Positions 1-6,300 of a stretch of DNA of 64,000 nt are shown one piece after another. Within the stretch, counting starts at the first letter, position 1, and each line of letters opens with the position of its first letter. Location: contig JAHBTI010000007.1 in the NCBI GenBank assembly GCA_019638705.1, positions 1 to 64,000 of the forward strand, written 5' to 3'. The notes under the pieces are model-generated. The model was not told the DNA's origin, searched no databases, and saw nothing but the letters and a program-made list of their open reading frames with translations. Both the position numbers and the translations under genes were made by a program. The DNA is from Bacteroidota bacterium (GTDB taxonomy: Bacteria; Bacteroidota; Bacteroidia; B-17B0; Aurantibacillaceae).

Positions 1-1
1 G

Positions 2-334
2 CCTACTAAAACACAGCATTACATGGTAACAGGTACAGACAACAACAGCTGCCAAAGCATACACAGTGTACAGGTGGTGGTGGCGTTGTGTATGGGGGTT
101 GATGAGTTGAAGACAGAAAACCTAAACATAAATGTATATCCAAATCCTACCAACGGCGAGTTTACGGTAGAAGCCCCTGACAACACTCACCTCATCATCA
201 TGAACGCGACAGGACAAATTGTTTTGGAACAAACAAGCACTTCCAACAAAACCGAAATTTCACTCGGCAATTTTGCCAACGGCATTTACTTTGTAAAAGC
301 AGGCAGTGTGGTGAAGAAAGTGGTGAAGGAATGA
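2..334 (+). CDS. C-terminal part of a T9SS-exported surface protein (partial)
   Basis: Only the last 110 residues are in the window; the frame is open to the left edge, so the start lies outside. The end carries a type A type IX secretion sorting domain: the strand motif VYPNPTNGEFTVE, then NGIYFVKAG and a basic KKVVKE ending. In this family the domain directs passage through the outer membrane and is cut off afterwards. The residues before it could be the end of an Ig-like or PKD-like repeat, so the whole protein is probably a large adhesin or surface enzyme, but its function cannot be told from this piece. It converges on hpf across a shared hairpin. Confidence 0.85.
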   Translation, partial: PTKTQHYMVTGTDNNSCQSIHSVQVVVALCMGVDELKTENLNINVYPNPTNGEFTVEAPDNTHLIIMNATGQIVLEQTSTSNKTEISLGNFANGIYFVKAGSVVKKVVKE

Positions 335-355
335 TGAACTGAAAACAGTTTACAG

Positions 356-388
356 AAAAAAAGCGAGAATTTTAATTCTCGCTTTTTT
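356..388. terminator. Bidirectional terminator between the T9SS gene and hpf
   Basis: The arms AAGCGAGAATT (361-371) and AATTCTCGCTT (374-384) pair perfectly, with A-runs before and T-runs after, so the hairpin can stop transcription from both converging genes. It lies 26 bases after the T9SS stop codon and just beyond the hpf stop codon. Confidence 0.85.
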
Positions 389-392
389 TGTT

Positions 393-695
393 TTAATACT
401 GCGTAACCAATTTATCCTTGTATTTGGTTATTTGTGTTCGCAATGCTTCGCAAGCCAAATCGGTAGCTTCTTCAAAGGTAGAACATTGTTTCTTGGCAAA
501 AAACTCATTGCCTTTTCCGTGAATTTTTATCTCGGAAATTTTGTTGTTACTTGCATCGTTCTTGTCAAGGCGCAAAGTTACTTCGCTTGAAATAAGCCCA
601 CCGTAAAAGGTGTTCAGTTTTTCTACTTTGTCGTTGATGAAGTTCAACAACTTTTTGTCTGCATTAAAATGCACCGATTGAATGTTAATTGTCAT
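393..695 (-). CDS. hpf: Ribosome hibernation-promoting factor, short HPF/RaiA type
   Basis: This is a 100-residue protein of the HPF/YfiA family, which binds the 30S decoding region and helps idle ribosomes pair or stay inactive in stationary phase. It starts MTINIQSVHFNADKKL and continues with the beta-alpha-beta-beta-beta-alpha pattern and a lysine-rich surface; the length fits the short form without the dimerisation tail. It is the last gene of the rpsU-xerC-hpf cluster, 15 bases after xerC. A canonical AGGAGG lies 5 bases before the ATG, which fixes the start and is very unusual in this window. In many Bacteroidota this gene is followed by tRNAs, tuf and secE; here it meets a T9SS gene instead. 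Confidence 0.93.
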   Translation of the reverse strand: MTINIQSVHFNADKKLLNFINDKVEKLNTFYGGLISSEVTLRLDKNDASNNKISEIKIHGKGNEFFAKKQCSTFEEATDLACEALRTQITKYKDKLVTQY

Positions 696-700
696 TTTGT

Positions 701-706
701 CCTCCT
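701..706 (-). promoter_or_regulatory. Canonical Shine-Dalgarno sequence of hpf
   Basis: On the minus strand AGGAGG stands 5 bases before the ATG of hpf, in the short gap after xerC. Nearly all other starts in this window have only A+T-rich leaders, so this site stands out; the partial AGGAA (1931-1935), 8 bases before rpsU, is the nearest match and lies in the same cluster. Confidence 0.85.
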
Positions 707-710
707 TTTT

Positions 711-1607
711 TTAATTGCCCGACCTTGGGTGGGCTTGGTTATACATTTTTTTTAATTTATCTATGGTGTTGTGCGTGTATATTTGAGTAGCGGCAAGGCT
801 CGTATGCCCCAGCAACTCTTTTACGGCGTTAATGTCTGCGCCGTTGTTTAATAAATGTGTGGCAAATGTGTGGCGCAAAACGTGCGGACTTTTTTTCTTA
901 GCCGTAGTAACACCACTCAAAACCGTAAAAACAATTTTGCCTACTTGCGAAGCATTGAGCGGTTTATTTTGTAACGTTACCAAGAGGTGAGCATTTGTAA
1001 GTTTGTTCTCTGATTTTTCGCGCAAATAATTTTCCAAGCTGCGCTTCAATGTATAATCAAACGGAATAACGCGCTCTTTATTGCGTTTGCCCAACACTTT
1101 TAATTGAAGATTGTAAATATCCACATCGTTTTCTTTTAAGCCCAGCAATTCTGCACGGCGAATACCGCATTGATACAAAATATCCATGAGCAATTTATCG
1201 CGCACACCTTCAAAATCTGCTTTAAATGTGTATGACGAAAACAAATAATCGGTTTGTGTTTGGTCAATAAACACAGGTAATTTTTTTGGAATTTTTGGTG
1301 CTTTAACTTTTTGTGTGGGGTTTTCTTTTACCAAATTATTTTTTAAAGCGTGTTTGAAAAACGATTTCAGTGTGCTGAGCTTACGGTTTGCGCTTTTGGC
1401 TGAAATGCCTGCTTCCATTCGGTTTGCAATATATCCGCGAATGTGCTGGTAAGAAATTTCGGAAACATCAAAATCATTTTTTCCTTTATCCGAAACGAAA
1501 TTGAAAAACTCTTGAAGGTCTAATTGATAATTCTTTACAGTATGAGGGCTGAACCGTTTTTGCAAGTTCAGATAAGAAAGGAAATCTTGAATTACGCCCT
1601 CTGCCAT
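711..1607 (-). CDS. xerC: Tyrosine recombinase XerC-like
   Basis: This 298-residue site-specific recombinase probably resolves chromosome dimers at dif together with a XerD partner. An N-terminal SAM-like core-binding domain (about residues 1-90) is followed by the catalytic domain. The active-site set is visible: R150 in GIRRAEL, K174, H242 and R245 in HVLRHTFATHLL, H268 in LLGHTS and nucleophile Y277 in QIYTH. The length is normal for XerC/XerD. It lies between rpsU and hpf, a common Bacteroidota order. No Shine-Dalgarno sequence precedes the ATG. No phage or integron genes are near, which favours the housekeeping role over an integrase. Confidence 0.93.
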   Translation of the reverse strand: MAEGVIQDFLSYLNLQKRFSPHTVKNYQLDLQEFFNFVSDKGKNDFDVSEISYQHIRGYIANRMEAGISAKSANRKLSTLKSFFKHALKNNLVKENPTQKVKAPKIPKKLPVFIDQTQTDYLFSSYTFKADFEGVRDKLLMDILYQCGIRRAELLGLKENDVDIYNLQLKVLGKRNKERVIPFDYTLKRSLENYLREKSENKLTNAHLLVTLQNKPLNASQVGKIVFTVLSGVTTAKKKSPHVLRHTFATHLLNNGADINAVKELLGHTSLAATQIYTHNTIDKLKKMYNQAHPRSGN

Positions 1608-1608
1608 A

Positions 1609-1657
1609 CCAAAAATTAAAAATCCTAACCCGAAATTAAGTATTTCAGATTAGGATT
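1609..1657 (-). terminator. Hairpin between rpsU and xerC
   Basis: AATCCTAA (1621-1628) pairs with TTAGGATT (1650-1657), and the inner GAAAT (1632-1636) pairs with ATTTC (1642-1646). Read on the minus strand the stem is followed by a T-rich stretch, so it looks like a terminator or attenuator after rpsU that would let only part of the transcripts run on into xerC and hpf. Confidence 0.6.
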
Positions 1658-1724
1658 GCAATTATTTATAGAAAATTAGGTAAAAATTGAAGAATTTAAT
1701 TCGGCGTAAACCAATTAAATGTAT

Positions 1725-1922
1725 TTACGCTTCAATAGCCCCGATTTGCAATTTTTGCTTGTAAGCGGCTTTAATAATTTGTTCGCGGCGACGAACCGAC
1801 GGTTTTGTGAATTTTGTACGGTCGCGCAATTCCTTTATTACGCCTGTTTTTTCGTATTTCTTTTTATACTTTTTCAAGGCTTTTTCGATGTTATCGCCTT
1901 CTTTAAGTTGTACTATTAACAT
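1725..1922 (-). CDS. rpsU: 30S ribosomal protein bS21
   Basis: This is a 65-residue ribosomal protein of the small subunit. It starts MLIVQLKEGDNIEKALKKYK and carries the basic middle and the FTKPSVRRREQ segment typical of bS21. An in-frame ATG 36 bases upstream exists, but the chosen start gives the usual family length and N-terminus and has a partial AGGAA 8 bases before it. In Bacteroidota, bS21 helps hold the anti-Shine-Dalgarno end of 16S rRNA, which explains why few genes here have such sequences. It heads the rpsU-xerC-hpf cluster and is followed by a hairpin. Confidence 0.95.
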   Translation of the reverse strand: MLIVQLKEGDNIEKALKKYKKKYEKTGVIKELRDRTKFTKPSVRRREQIIKAAYKQKLQIGAIEA

Positions 1923-2003
1923 ATTTTTATTTCCTGTTTTTAATTTTAAGAGGCGCAAATATAGGTATTTTATTCTTTCTCAAAGAAATAATTGACGTTT
2001 TTT

Positions 2004-2348
2004 TTATTTCTTTTTTCGTAAGTAGGCTGTGTGTACAAGAACATTACTATTACTACCGAAGCCATTACCGAAGCCATACGAGTGAAAATTCATTACTTCC
2101 CAACCCTTGCTTTGATATTCTTTTACTTTAGCAAGTAAAGGATTTGCATTAAAATGTTCTTTTTCTTTCTTTTTTAATTCAACATCTTCTTTAAGAAACT
2201 CGTCGCCGTCAATGGATATTTGAAGTTCACCTTTTGATAAAGAATTAAATTCATAGTGAACAGTCATAAATTCATATTTATCTTGAGCTTTGGCAAATGC
2301 AACAAGCGTAAACAACACTATTGTTAAAAGGATTTTTTTCGTTTTCAT
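2004..2348 (-). CDS. Small secreted hypothetical protein
   Basis: This 114-residue protein has a clear signal peptide (MKTKKILLTIVLFTLVAFAKA, cut before QDKYEF) and no recognised domain. The mature part is charged in the middle (VELKKKEKEHF) and ends with GWEVMNFHSYGFGNGFGSNSNVLVHTAYLRKKK-like glycine/serine-rich and basic segments; the phrase GWEVMN is seen in small DUF4177-like proteins, but the match is too weak to name it. It is probably periplasmic. It is transcribed in the same direction as the DUF2279 gene upstream, from which a hairpin separates it. Confidence 0.6.
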   Translation of the reverse strand: MKTKKILLTIVLFTLVAFAKAQDKYEFMTVHYEFNSLSKGELQISIDGDEFLKEDVELKKKEKEHFNANPLLAKVKEYQSKGWEVMNFHSYGFGNGFGSNSNVLVHTAYLRKKK

Positions 2349-2385
2349 TGTTTTAAATTTTTAACTGATTGGCAAATATGGCAAA

Positions 2386-2419
2386 AAGATTTGACAACTT
2401 TTTAAATTTGTCAAATCTT
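2386..2419. terminator. Hairpin of the GATTTGACAA repeat family, copy 1
   Basis: AAGATTTGACAA (2386-2397) pairs perfectly with TTGTCAAATCTT (2408-2419) around an A+T-rich loop. The right arm overlaps the DUF2279 stop codon, so it can act as its terminator. A second copy lies at 37659-37692. Confidence 0.7.
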
Positions 2420-3332
2420 AGAAATACAAATAATGAAACTTTAAACCTTTGTTATTGAATTGCAAAGCAGGTGCAGGAATTTTAACAATGTTCAAAGTTT
2501 GAAATACGGCGCGTAAAAATTTTGATTTAGTTTTTATGCGTGTTAAATCTACATCAAGGCTTAAATAAAAACGGCGTTCGCGGTCAAAAGATGAAAGGGT
2601 AATAATGTTTCCGTTTGTGTCTTTGTAAATTTTGTTGTTGTGGTGCGCGCCAATCATGCCGAATGCGCCGTAACCCAAAGCAAAGTTTAACCATTTCGGA
2701 AATTTTGTTTCCTGTTTCATAAACGCGCTTGGGTTCACGCTCAACCAATAACGCTGTCCGTTGTAATCTTTTAAAATTTGTGTGTAAACGTTTTTGCCCA
2801 GCAAATTTGGATTATACTTTGCCAAGCCGCTTGATGTGTAAGAAAATTTTAACTGTATGCGTTGCTCGTTCCAAAAAGCCTGTTGCGTAATTGCTGCGGA
2901 AGTTCCAAATGCGTTTGCCAACATATCGCCCCACGAAAAGCCCCAACCCGCGCTGTAACCGTCCATAATTTCAATAGCCGTTAAATACGCAAAGCCAATT
3001 GAGCCGCCAATAAATAATTGTTGTTTTTTGTTGTAGCTCGCCCAATTAAAGGCATTCATCATCAATCGTGCAGACTGGTAGGTGCTGTACGCATGACCGA
3101 CTTTGTCCATTTGCAGCCATTCGGCATTATCATTAAAAAAATGAAATTTACCTGTGTTGTAATCTTTGTACCAAGCCACATTTAAGCCAACCAACGAGCC
3201 AACGGTTAAAACAGAAGAAGCCGAAACCAAAACAATTTTCCGTGTTTTATAATTGGGCAAAGTATCTTGCTGTGCAAAAGACAATCGGGTAAAAACCGAG
3301 AATAAAAAAAGGAAAGCGATTGTTTTTTGCAT
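2418..3332 (-). CDS. DUF2279 family envelope protein
   Basis: This 304-residue protein starts with a signal peptide (MQKTIAFLFLFSVFTRLSFA). The core belongs to the DUF2279/YfiM-like group: WLQMDKVGHAYSTYQSARL, then a glycine-rich membrane-like segment (FIGGSIGFAYLTAIEIMDGYS) and GWGFSWGDMLANAFG. The rest is likely beta-rich. Its biochemical role is not known; members are predicted periplasmic or outer-membrane proteins. It is divergent from the SDR gene, with the promoters in the 56-base gap. Confidence 0.8.
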   Translation of the reverse strand: MQKTIAFLFLFSVFTRLSFAQQDTLPNYKTRKIVLVSASSVLTVGSLVGLNVAWYKDYNTGKFHFFNDNAEWLQMDKVGHAYSTYQSARLMMNAFNWASYNKKQQLFIGGSIGFAYLTAIEIMDGYSAGWGFSWGDMLANAFGTSAAITQQAFWNEQRIQLKFSYTSSGLAKYNPNLLGKNVYTQILKDYNGQRYWLSVNPSAFMKQETKFPKWLNFALGYGAFGMIGAHHNNKIYKDTNGNIITLSSFDRERRFYLSLDVDLTRIKTKSKFLRAVFQTLNIVKIPAPALQFNNKGLKFHYLYF

Positions 3333-3357
3333 ACGTTCAAATATAGCGCAGATTCGT

Positions 3358-3365
3358 TATCTTTG
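3358..3365 (+). promoter_or_regulatory. -7 box of the SDR gene promoter
   Basis: TATCTTTG matches the Bacteroidota -7 consensus TAnnTTTG and lies 23 bases before the SDR start codon. Upstream, TTC 19 bases away is only a partial -33 match. Confidence 0.6.
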
Positions 3366-3388
3366 AAACAAGAAAAAAATAAAATAAT

Positions 3389-4204
3389 ATGAACGTACAA
3401 AACAAAAATATTGTAGTTACCGGTGGCGGAAGCGGCATGGGCAGGGAATTGACTTTGTTGTTGCTTAAAAAAGGTGCAACCGTTGCCATTGTGGATATTA
3501 ACGAAGCCAATCTTGCGGCTACCAAAGAATTGGCGGGCAATAAAAAAGACAAAATTTCTACGCACGTTGCCAATATTGCAGATAAAACTGCTGTGGAAAA
3601 TTTGTACAAAGAAATTATTGCCGTGCACAAAAATGTGGACATTTTGTTTAACAATGCAGGCATTATTCAACCGTTTGTGAAAGTAAACGATTTGGATTTT
3701 TCTGCCATTGAACGTGTGATGAACGTTAACTTTTATGGTTTGCTATACATGACAAAAACATTTTTACCTCACTTATTACAGCGTCCCGAAGCGCATATTG
3801 TAAATACTTCAAGCATGGGCGGATTTTTACCTGTGCCCGGACAAGCTCTGTATGGTGCATCAAAAGCAGCAGTAAAATTATTAACGGAGGCATTGTATTC
3901 TGAATTATTGAACACCAACGTAAAAGTTACCGTTGTTTTTCCCGGCGCGATAAACACAAACATCACAAGCAATTCAGGCGTAAATATTCCCGCAGGCAAT
4001 ACAGCAGAAGCTAAACAACAGGAGCAAAAAATGAAACCTTTAGCAGCCGACAAAGCCGCGCAAATGATTGTGAACGGCGTAGAAAAAAATAAACTGCACG
4101 TTTATGTTGGCAGCGATTCAAGTATGATGAACAAATTGTACCGTTTTGTACCTAAGTACGCAATTAATTTTATTGCAAAACAGATGCAATCGCTCTTGAA
4201 GTAA
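3389..4204 (+). CDS. Short-chain dehydrogenase/reductase (SDR)
   Basis: This is a 271-residue classical SDR, an NAD(P)-dependent oxidoreductase with unknown substrate. The cofactor motif TGGGSGMG is at residues 11-18, NNAG at 88-91, the catalytic Ser at about 141-142, and Tyr155 and Lys159 in YGASK. Acidic D36 after the second beta-strand (VAIVDINEA) favours NAD over NADP. The C-terminus is extended and basic. Nothing in the neighbourhood (DUF2279, DUF983) points to a pathway. It is transcribed alone from a TATCTTTG promoter and converges on the DUF983 gene. Confidence 0.88.
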   Translation: MNVQNKNIVVTGGGSGMGRELTLLLLKKGATVAIVDINEANLAATKELAGNKKDKISTHVANIADKTAVENLYKEIIAVHKNVDILFNNAGIIQPFVKVNDLDFSAIERVMNVNFYGLLYMTKTFLPHLLQRPEAHIVNTSSMGGFLPVPGQALYGASKAAVKLLTEALYSELLNTNVKVTVVFPGAINTNITSNSGVNIPAGNTAEAKQQEQKMKPLAADKAAQMIVNGVEKNKLHVYVGSDSSMMNKLYRFVPKYAINFIAKQMQSLLK

Positions 4205-4208
4205 TTTC

Positions 4209-4574
4209 TTACGGAAAAATAATCAGCCAAAGTATGCGCGAAAGTTTGAAATTCCACAAAGAGAAAAACAAAACCGTGCCTGTTACAATAAACGCCAAAC
4301 TCAATGCAGATAAATCGGGGGACAGCAGCCAAGAAATAACAAAGGCTGCAATACCCTCTGCCACCGACAAAGCGTAACTTGCATACGCCGCACCAAAATA
4401 GTATCCCGGTTCGCGATTAAACTTGTAATTACATTCAGGGCAAGCATCGTACATGGGCGGTGCGTTAAAAAACGGAATTTTACCCTTGTGATAAACATCA
4501 CCTTTGCCGCAATTCGGACATTTCATTTTGAGCGCGCGACCTAATTTTACAGGAACAGAAACTTTGTTTTGCAT
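4209..4574 (-). CDS. DUF983 family membrane protein
   Basis: This 121-residue protein has an N-terminal zinc-ribbon-like part (CPNCGKG and CPECNYKF, two CxxC pairs) followed by two membrane helices (YASYALSVAEGIAAFVISWL and LSLAFIVTGTVLFFSLWNF). This is the layout of DUF983, a family common in Bacteroidota and Alphaproteobacteria without a settled function. It converges on the SDR gene with a gap of only four bases and is divergent from the next gene across a hairpin repeat. Confidence 0.85.
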   Translation of the reverse strand: MQNKVSVPVKLGRALKMKCPNCGKGDVYHKGKIPFFNAPPMYDACPECNYKFNREPGYYFGAAYASYALSVAEGIAAFVISWLLSPDLSALSLAFIVTGTVLFFSLWNFKLSRILWLIIFP

Positions 4575-4606
4575 AAAAAATATAACGCTGCAAATTTACT
4601 AATAAA

Positions 4607-4660
4607 ACAAAGAGGCACGGAGGCTCTGAGGCACAGAAAATTTTATCCGTGCCTCTGTGT
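4607..4660. repeat. CACAGAGG-type hairpin repeat, copy A1
   Basis: The arm ending AGAGGCACGGA (4607-4621) pairs with TCCGTGCCTCTGTG (4646-4660) with one mismatch. It lies between the divergent DUF983 gene and the next gene. Related copies are at 6120-6277, 41191-41268 and 49640-49710. Confidence 0.8.
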
Positions 4661-4674
4661 CAAAAAAGAAAGTT

Positions 4675-4682
4675 TACCTTTG
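4675..4682 (+). promoter_or_regulatory. -7 box before the 4696 gene
   Basis: TACCTTTG matches TAnnTTTG. Its last base is 13 bases before the ATG, so the leader would be very short. No clear -33 element is seen; the hairpin repeat occupies that position. Confidence 0.55.
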
Positions 4683-4695
4683 CCCGCAATTATTT

Positions 4696-5151
4696 ATGAC
4701 ATTTTTAAGAAGATTAAAATTATACGGCTTCGGCTTTTTGCTTGGATTAGTCATTGTTTACGGAATGTTTGGCACACGCAGTTGCACATCGGTAAATGAA
4801 ATGAAAATGCAGGAACTCGTGTTTCAGGAAATTGAACTTTCGGAAAAAGCAAAATGCAAATTAACGTGTGTGGAAAATGAATGGATTGAAAAAAATTACG
4901 GCAAAAAAGTTACCCGTACCGATACTATTGATGAGCTTTACAAACAATTGCTTAAAGTGCAGTTGCGCCACTTTAAAGTAAATTACGATGTAAGTTCGCC
5001 ACGCAAAGAACCTTGCGGTGAATATTTTGTAGAACCGCAAACCGAATTTGCAGAGCAATACAAGTTTAAAATGATTATGCTGGATTGCGACAGCGTTACA
5101 AAAATTAATGATATTCATATTACTGCTTCACTTAACTGCAATTGTCAATAG
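4696..5151 (+). CDS. Membrane-anchored hypothetical protein
   Basis: This is a 151-residue protein with one N-terminal membrane helix (GFGFLLGLVIVYGMFG) and a soluble part of about 120 residues that should lie in the periplasm. The soluble part has six cysteines, including the closing CNC pattern, which suggests disulfides. I recognise no family. The ATG at 4696 is preferred over one 39 bases upstream because the promoter-like TACCTTTG lies between them. The end overlaps the start of tadA by 10 bases, so the two genes are probably translated together. Confidence 0.65.
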   Translation: MTFLRRLKLYGFGFLLGLVIVYGMFGTRSCTSVNEMKMQELVFQEIELSEKAKCKLTCVENEWIEKNYGKKVTRTDTIDELYKQLLKVQLRHFKVNYDVSSPRKEPCGEYFVEPQTEFAEQYKFKMIMLDCDSVTKINDIHITASLNCNCQ

Positions 5152-5597
5152 CACCGCTTTATACCGATGATTATTTTATGCGCGAAGCATTAAAAGAAGC
5201 GCAAAAAGCCTTTGATGCCGACGAAGTGCCTGTGGGCGCGGTTATTGTTGCAGAAAACAGAATTATTGCCCGCGCTCATAATCTCACCGAACGCTTAACC
5301 GATGTAACCGCGCACGCCGAAATGCAAGCCATTACTTCCGCTGCCAACGCTTTGGGCGGAAAATATTTAATTGACTGCACACTTTACGTTACGCTTGAAC
5401 CCTGCGTGATGTGTGCAGGAGCATTGGCTTGGTCACAAATAAGTAAAATTGTTTACGGTGCTTCGGATAAAAAACGCGGATTTTCAACGCTTGGCAAACC
5501 TATTTTGCACCCCAAAACCGAAGTGCTGAATGGCTTGATAAGCCGAGATTGCGAAAAAATAATCAAAGACTTTTTTGCAAAAAAACGAAATACTTGA
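5142..5597 (+). CDS. tadA: tRNA-specific adenosine deaminase
   Basis: This 151-residue enzyme converts A34 to inosine in tRNA-Arg(ACG). The zinc site is complete: H58 and E60 in AHAEMQAI, and C88 and C91 in PCVMCAGAL; the substrate-binding N in AHN is also present. The start is a TTG inside the end of the preceding gene; it keeps the DDYFMREALKEAQKAF N-terminus that homologues have. The ATG at 5178 would remove this conserved segment. Length and motifs are normal for TadA rather than for a cytidine or guanine deaminase. Confidence 0.92.
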   Translation: MSIAPLYTDDYFMREALKEAQKAFDADEVPVGAVIVAENRIIARAHNLTERLTDVTAHAEMQAITSAANALGGKYLIDCTLYVTLEPCVMCAGALAWSQISKIVYGASDKKRGFSTLGKPILHPKTEVLNGLISRDCEKIIKDFFAKKRNT

Positions 5598-5643
5598 ATT
5601 TGATTTCATAATTGCCTACATTTGGTAATCAAAATTTTTAACC

Positions 5644-6051
5644 ATGAACGCAATTAAAATTCTTTCACTGTCTTTGTTCTTAACAGGAGCAGCAATTAAC
5701 ACACAAGCTAAAACCGAATATGTAACTTCTGTATTCGGCGAATATCCCGCAAAAACCGTGTGCATTAAACACCCTGCGGCTGACAACGTAAATGCGTATT
5801 TCTCCGAAGCAACGGTAATTTCTTTTGAAATTTTTAAAATTGGTGATAAAGCGGCTTTCATCACCTCATTGCAGTCAAACGCCGATGTGGAAAGCGTTAC
5901 CGAAGGCGCATTAACGGGAGATTTTCAAATGATTACAATCACTATGAAAACTGCACAAAACAAAGCGTGGTTTGCAGCCTTATTGAAAAAAGCAGGTTCG
6001 CGCGATATTAGAATTAACCACATGGAACTAAAGTCGCTGGACGAACTTTAA
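5644..6051 (+). CDS. Secreted hypothetical protein
   Basis: This 135-residue protein has a signal peptide (MNAIKILSLSLFLTGAAINTQA) and a mature part with alternating strands and helices, including a repeat-like pair of segments (AAFITSLQSNADVESV and AWFAALLKKAGSRDI). The pattern resembles small ferredoxin-like alpha/beta folds, but I cannot place it in a family. It is transcribed alone, after tadA, and is followed by a hairpin terminator. Confidence 0.6.
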   Translation: MNAIKILSLSLFLTGAAINTQAKTEYVTSVFGEYPAKTVCIKHPAADNVNAYFSEATVISFEIFKIGDKAAFITSLQSNADVESVTEGALTGDFQMITITMKTAQNKAWFAALLKKAGSRDIRINHMELKSLDEL

Positions 6052-6071
6052 GTTTTTTATAAAGAAATCAG

Positions 6072-6106
6072 AAACGCCATGCAAGTTTTTTGTTTGGCGT
6101 TTTTTG
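6072..6106 (+). terminator. Terminator after the 5644 gene
   Basis: AAACGCCA (6072-6079) pairs with TGGCGTTT (6095-6102) and a T-run follows, 20 bases after the stop codon. Confidence 0.75.
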
Positions 6107-6119
6107 TTGGTGTTTTTTT

Positions 6120-6277
6120 AACACAGAGGTACAGAGGTACAAAGACACAGAGAAGAATACTCCTATCCTTAGAGCCTCTATGTCCCCGTGTTTAATTTTT
6201 TTAACACAGAGGTACAGAGATACAAAGACACAGAGAAAAATACTCCGTGCCTCAGAGCCTCTGTGCCCTCGTGTTTA
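6120..6277. repeat. Two tandem CACAGAGG-type repeat units, copy A2
   Basis: Two units of about 75 bases (6120-6194 and 6203-6277; period 83) each start AACACAGAGGTACAGAG and end in a partly complementary GCCTCTNTG...CGTGTTTA half, so each can fold back. They fill the gap between the hypothetical gene's terminator and argS. Confidence 0.85.
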
Positions 6278-6300
6278 ATATTTCTTATTAATTTTGAGCA

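Noticed and set aside
711..1607. Integrase of a mobile element
   Set aside because: The xerC-like gene lies in the conserved rpsU-xerC-hpf order and no attachment-site repeats were seen around it.
4569..4799. Open frame overlapping the 4696 gene
   Set aside because: It runs through the hairpin repeat and in another frame of the membrane-protein gene; composition is not that of a protein.
6120..6277. Possible CRISPR-like array
   Set aside because: Only two long units that fold on themselves, no regular spacers and no cas genes.
6090..6278. Open frame through the tandem repeats
   Set aside because: Its peptide repeats EVQRYKDTE/TQRYRDTKTQRK purely because the DNA is two repeat units; no start signal or similarity.
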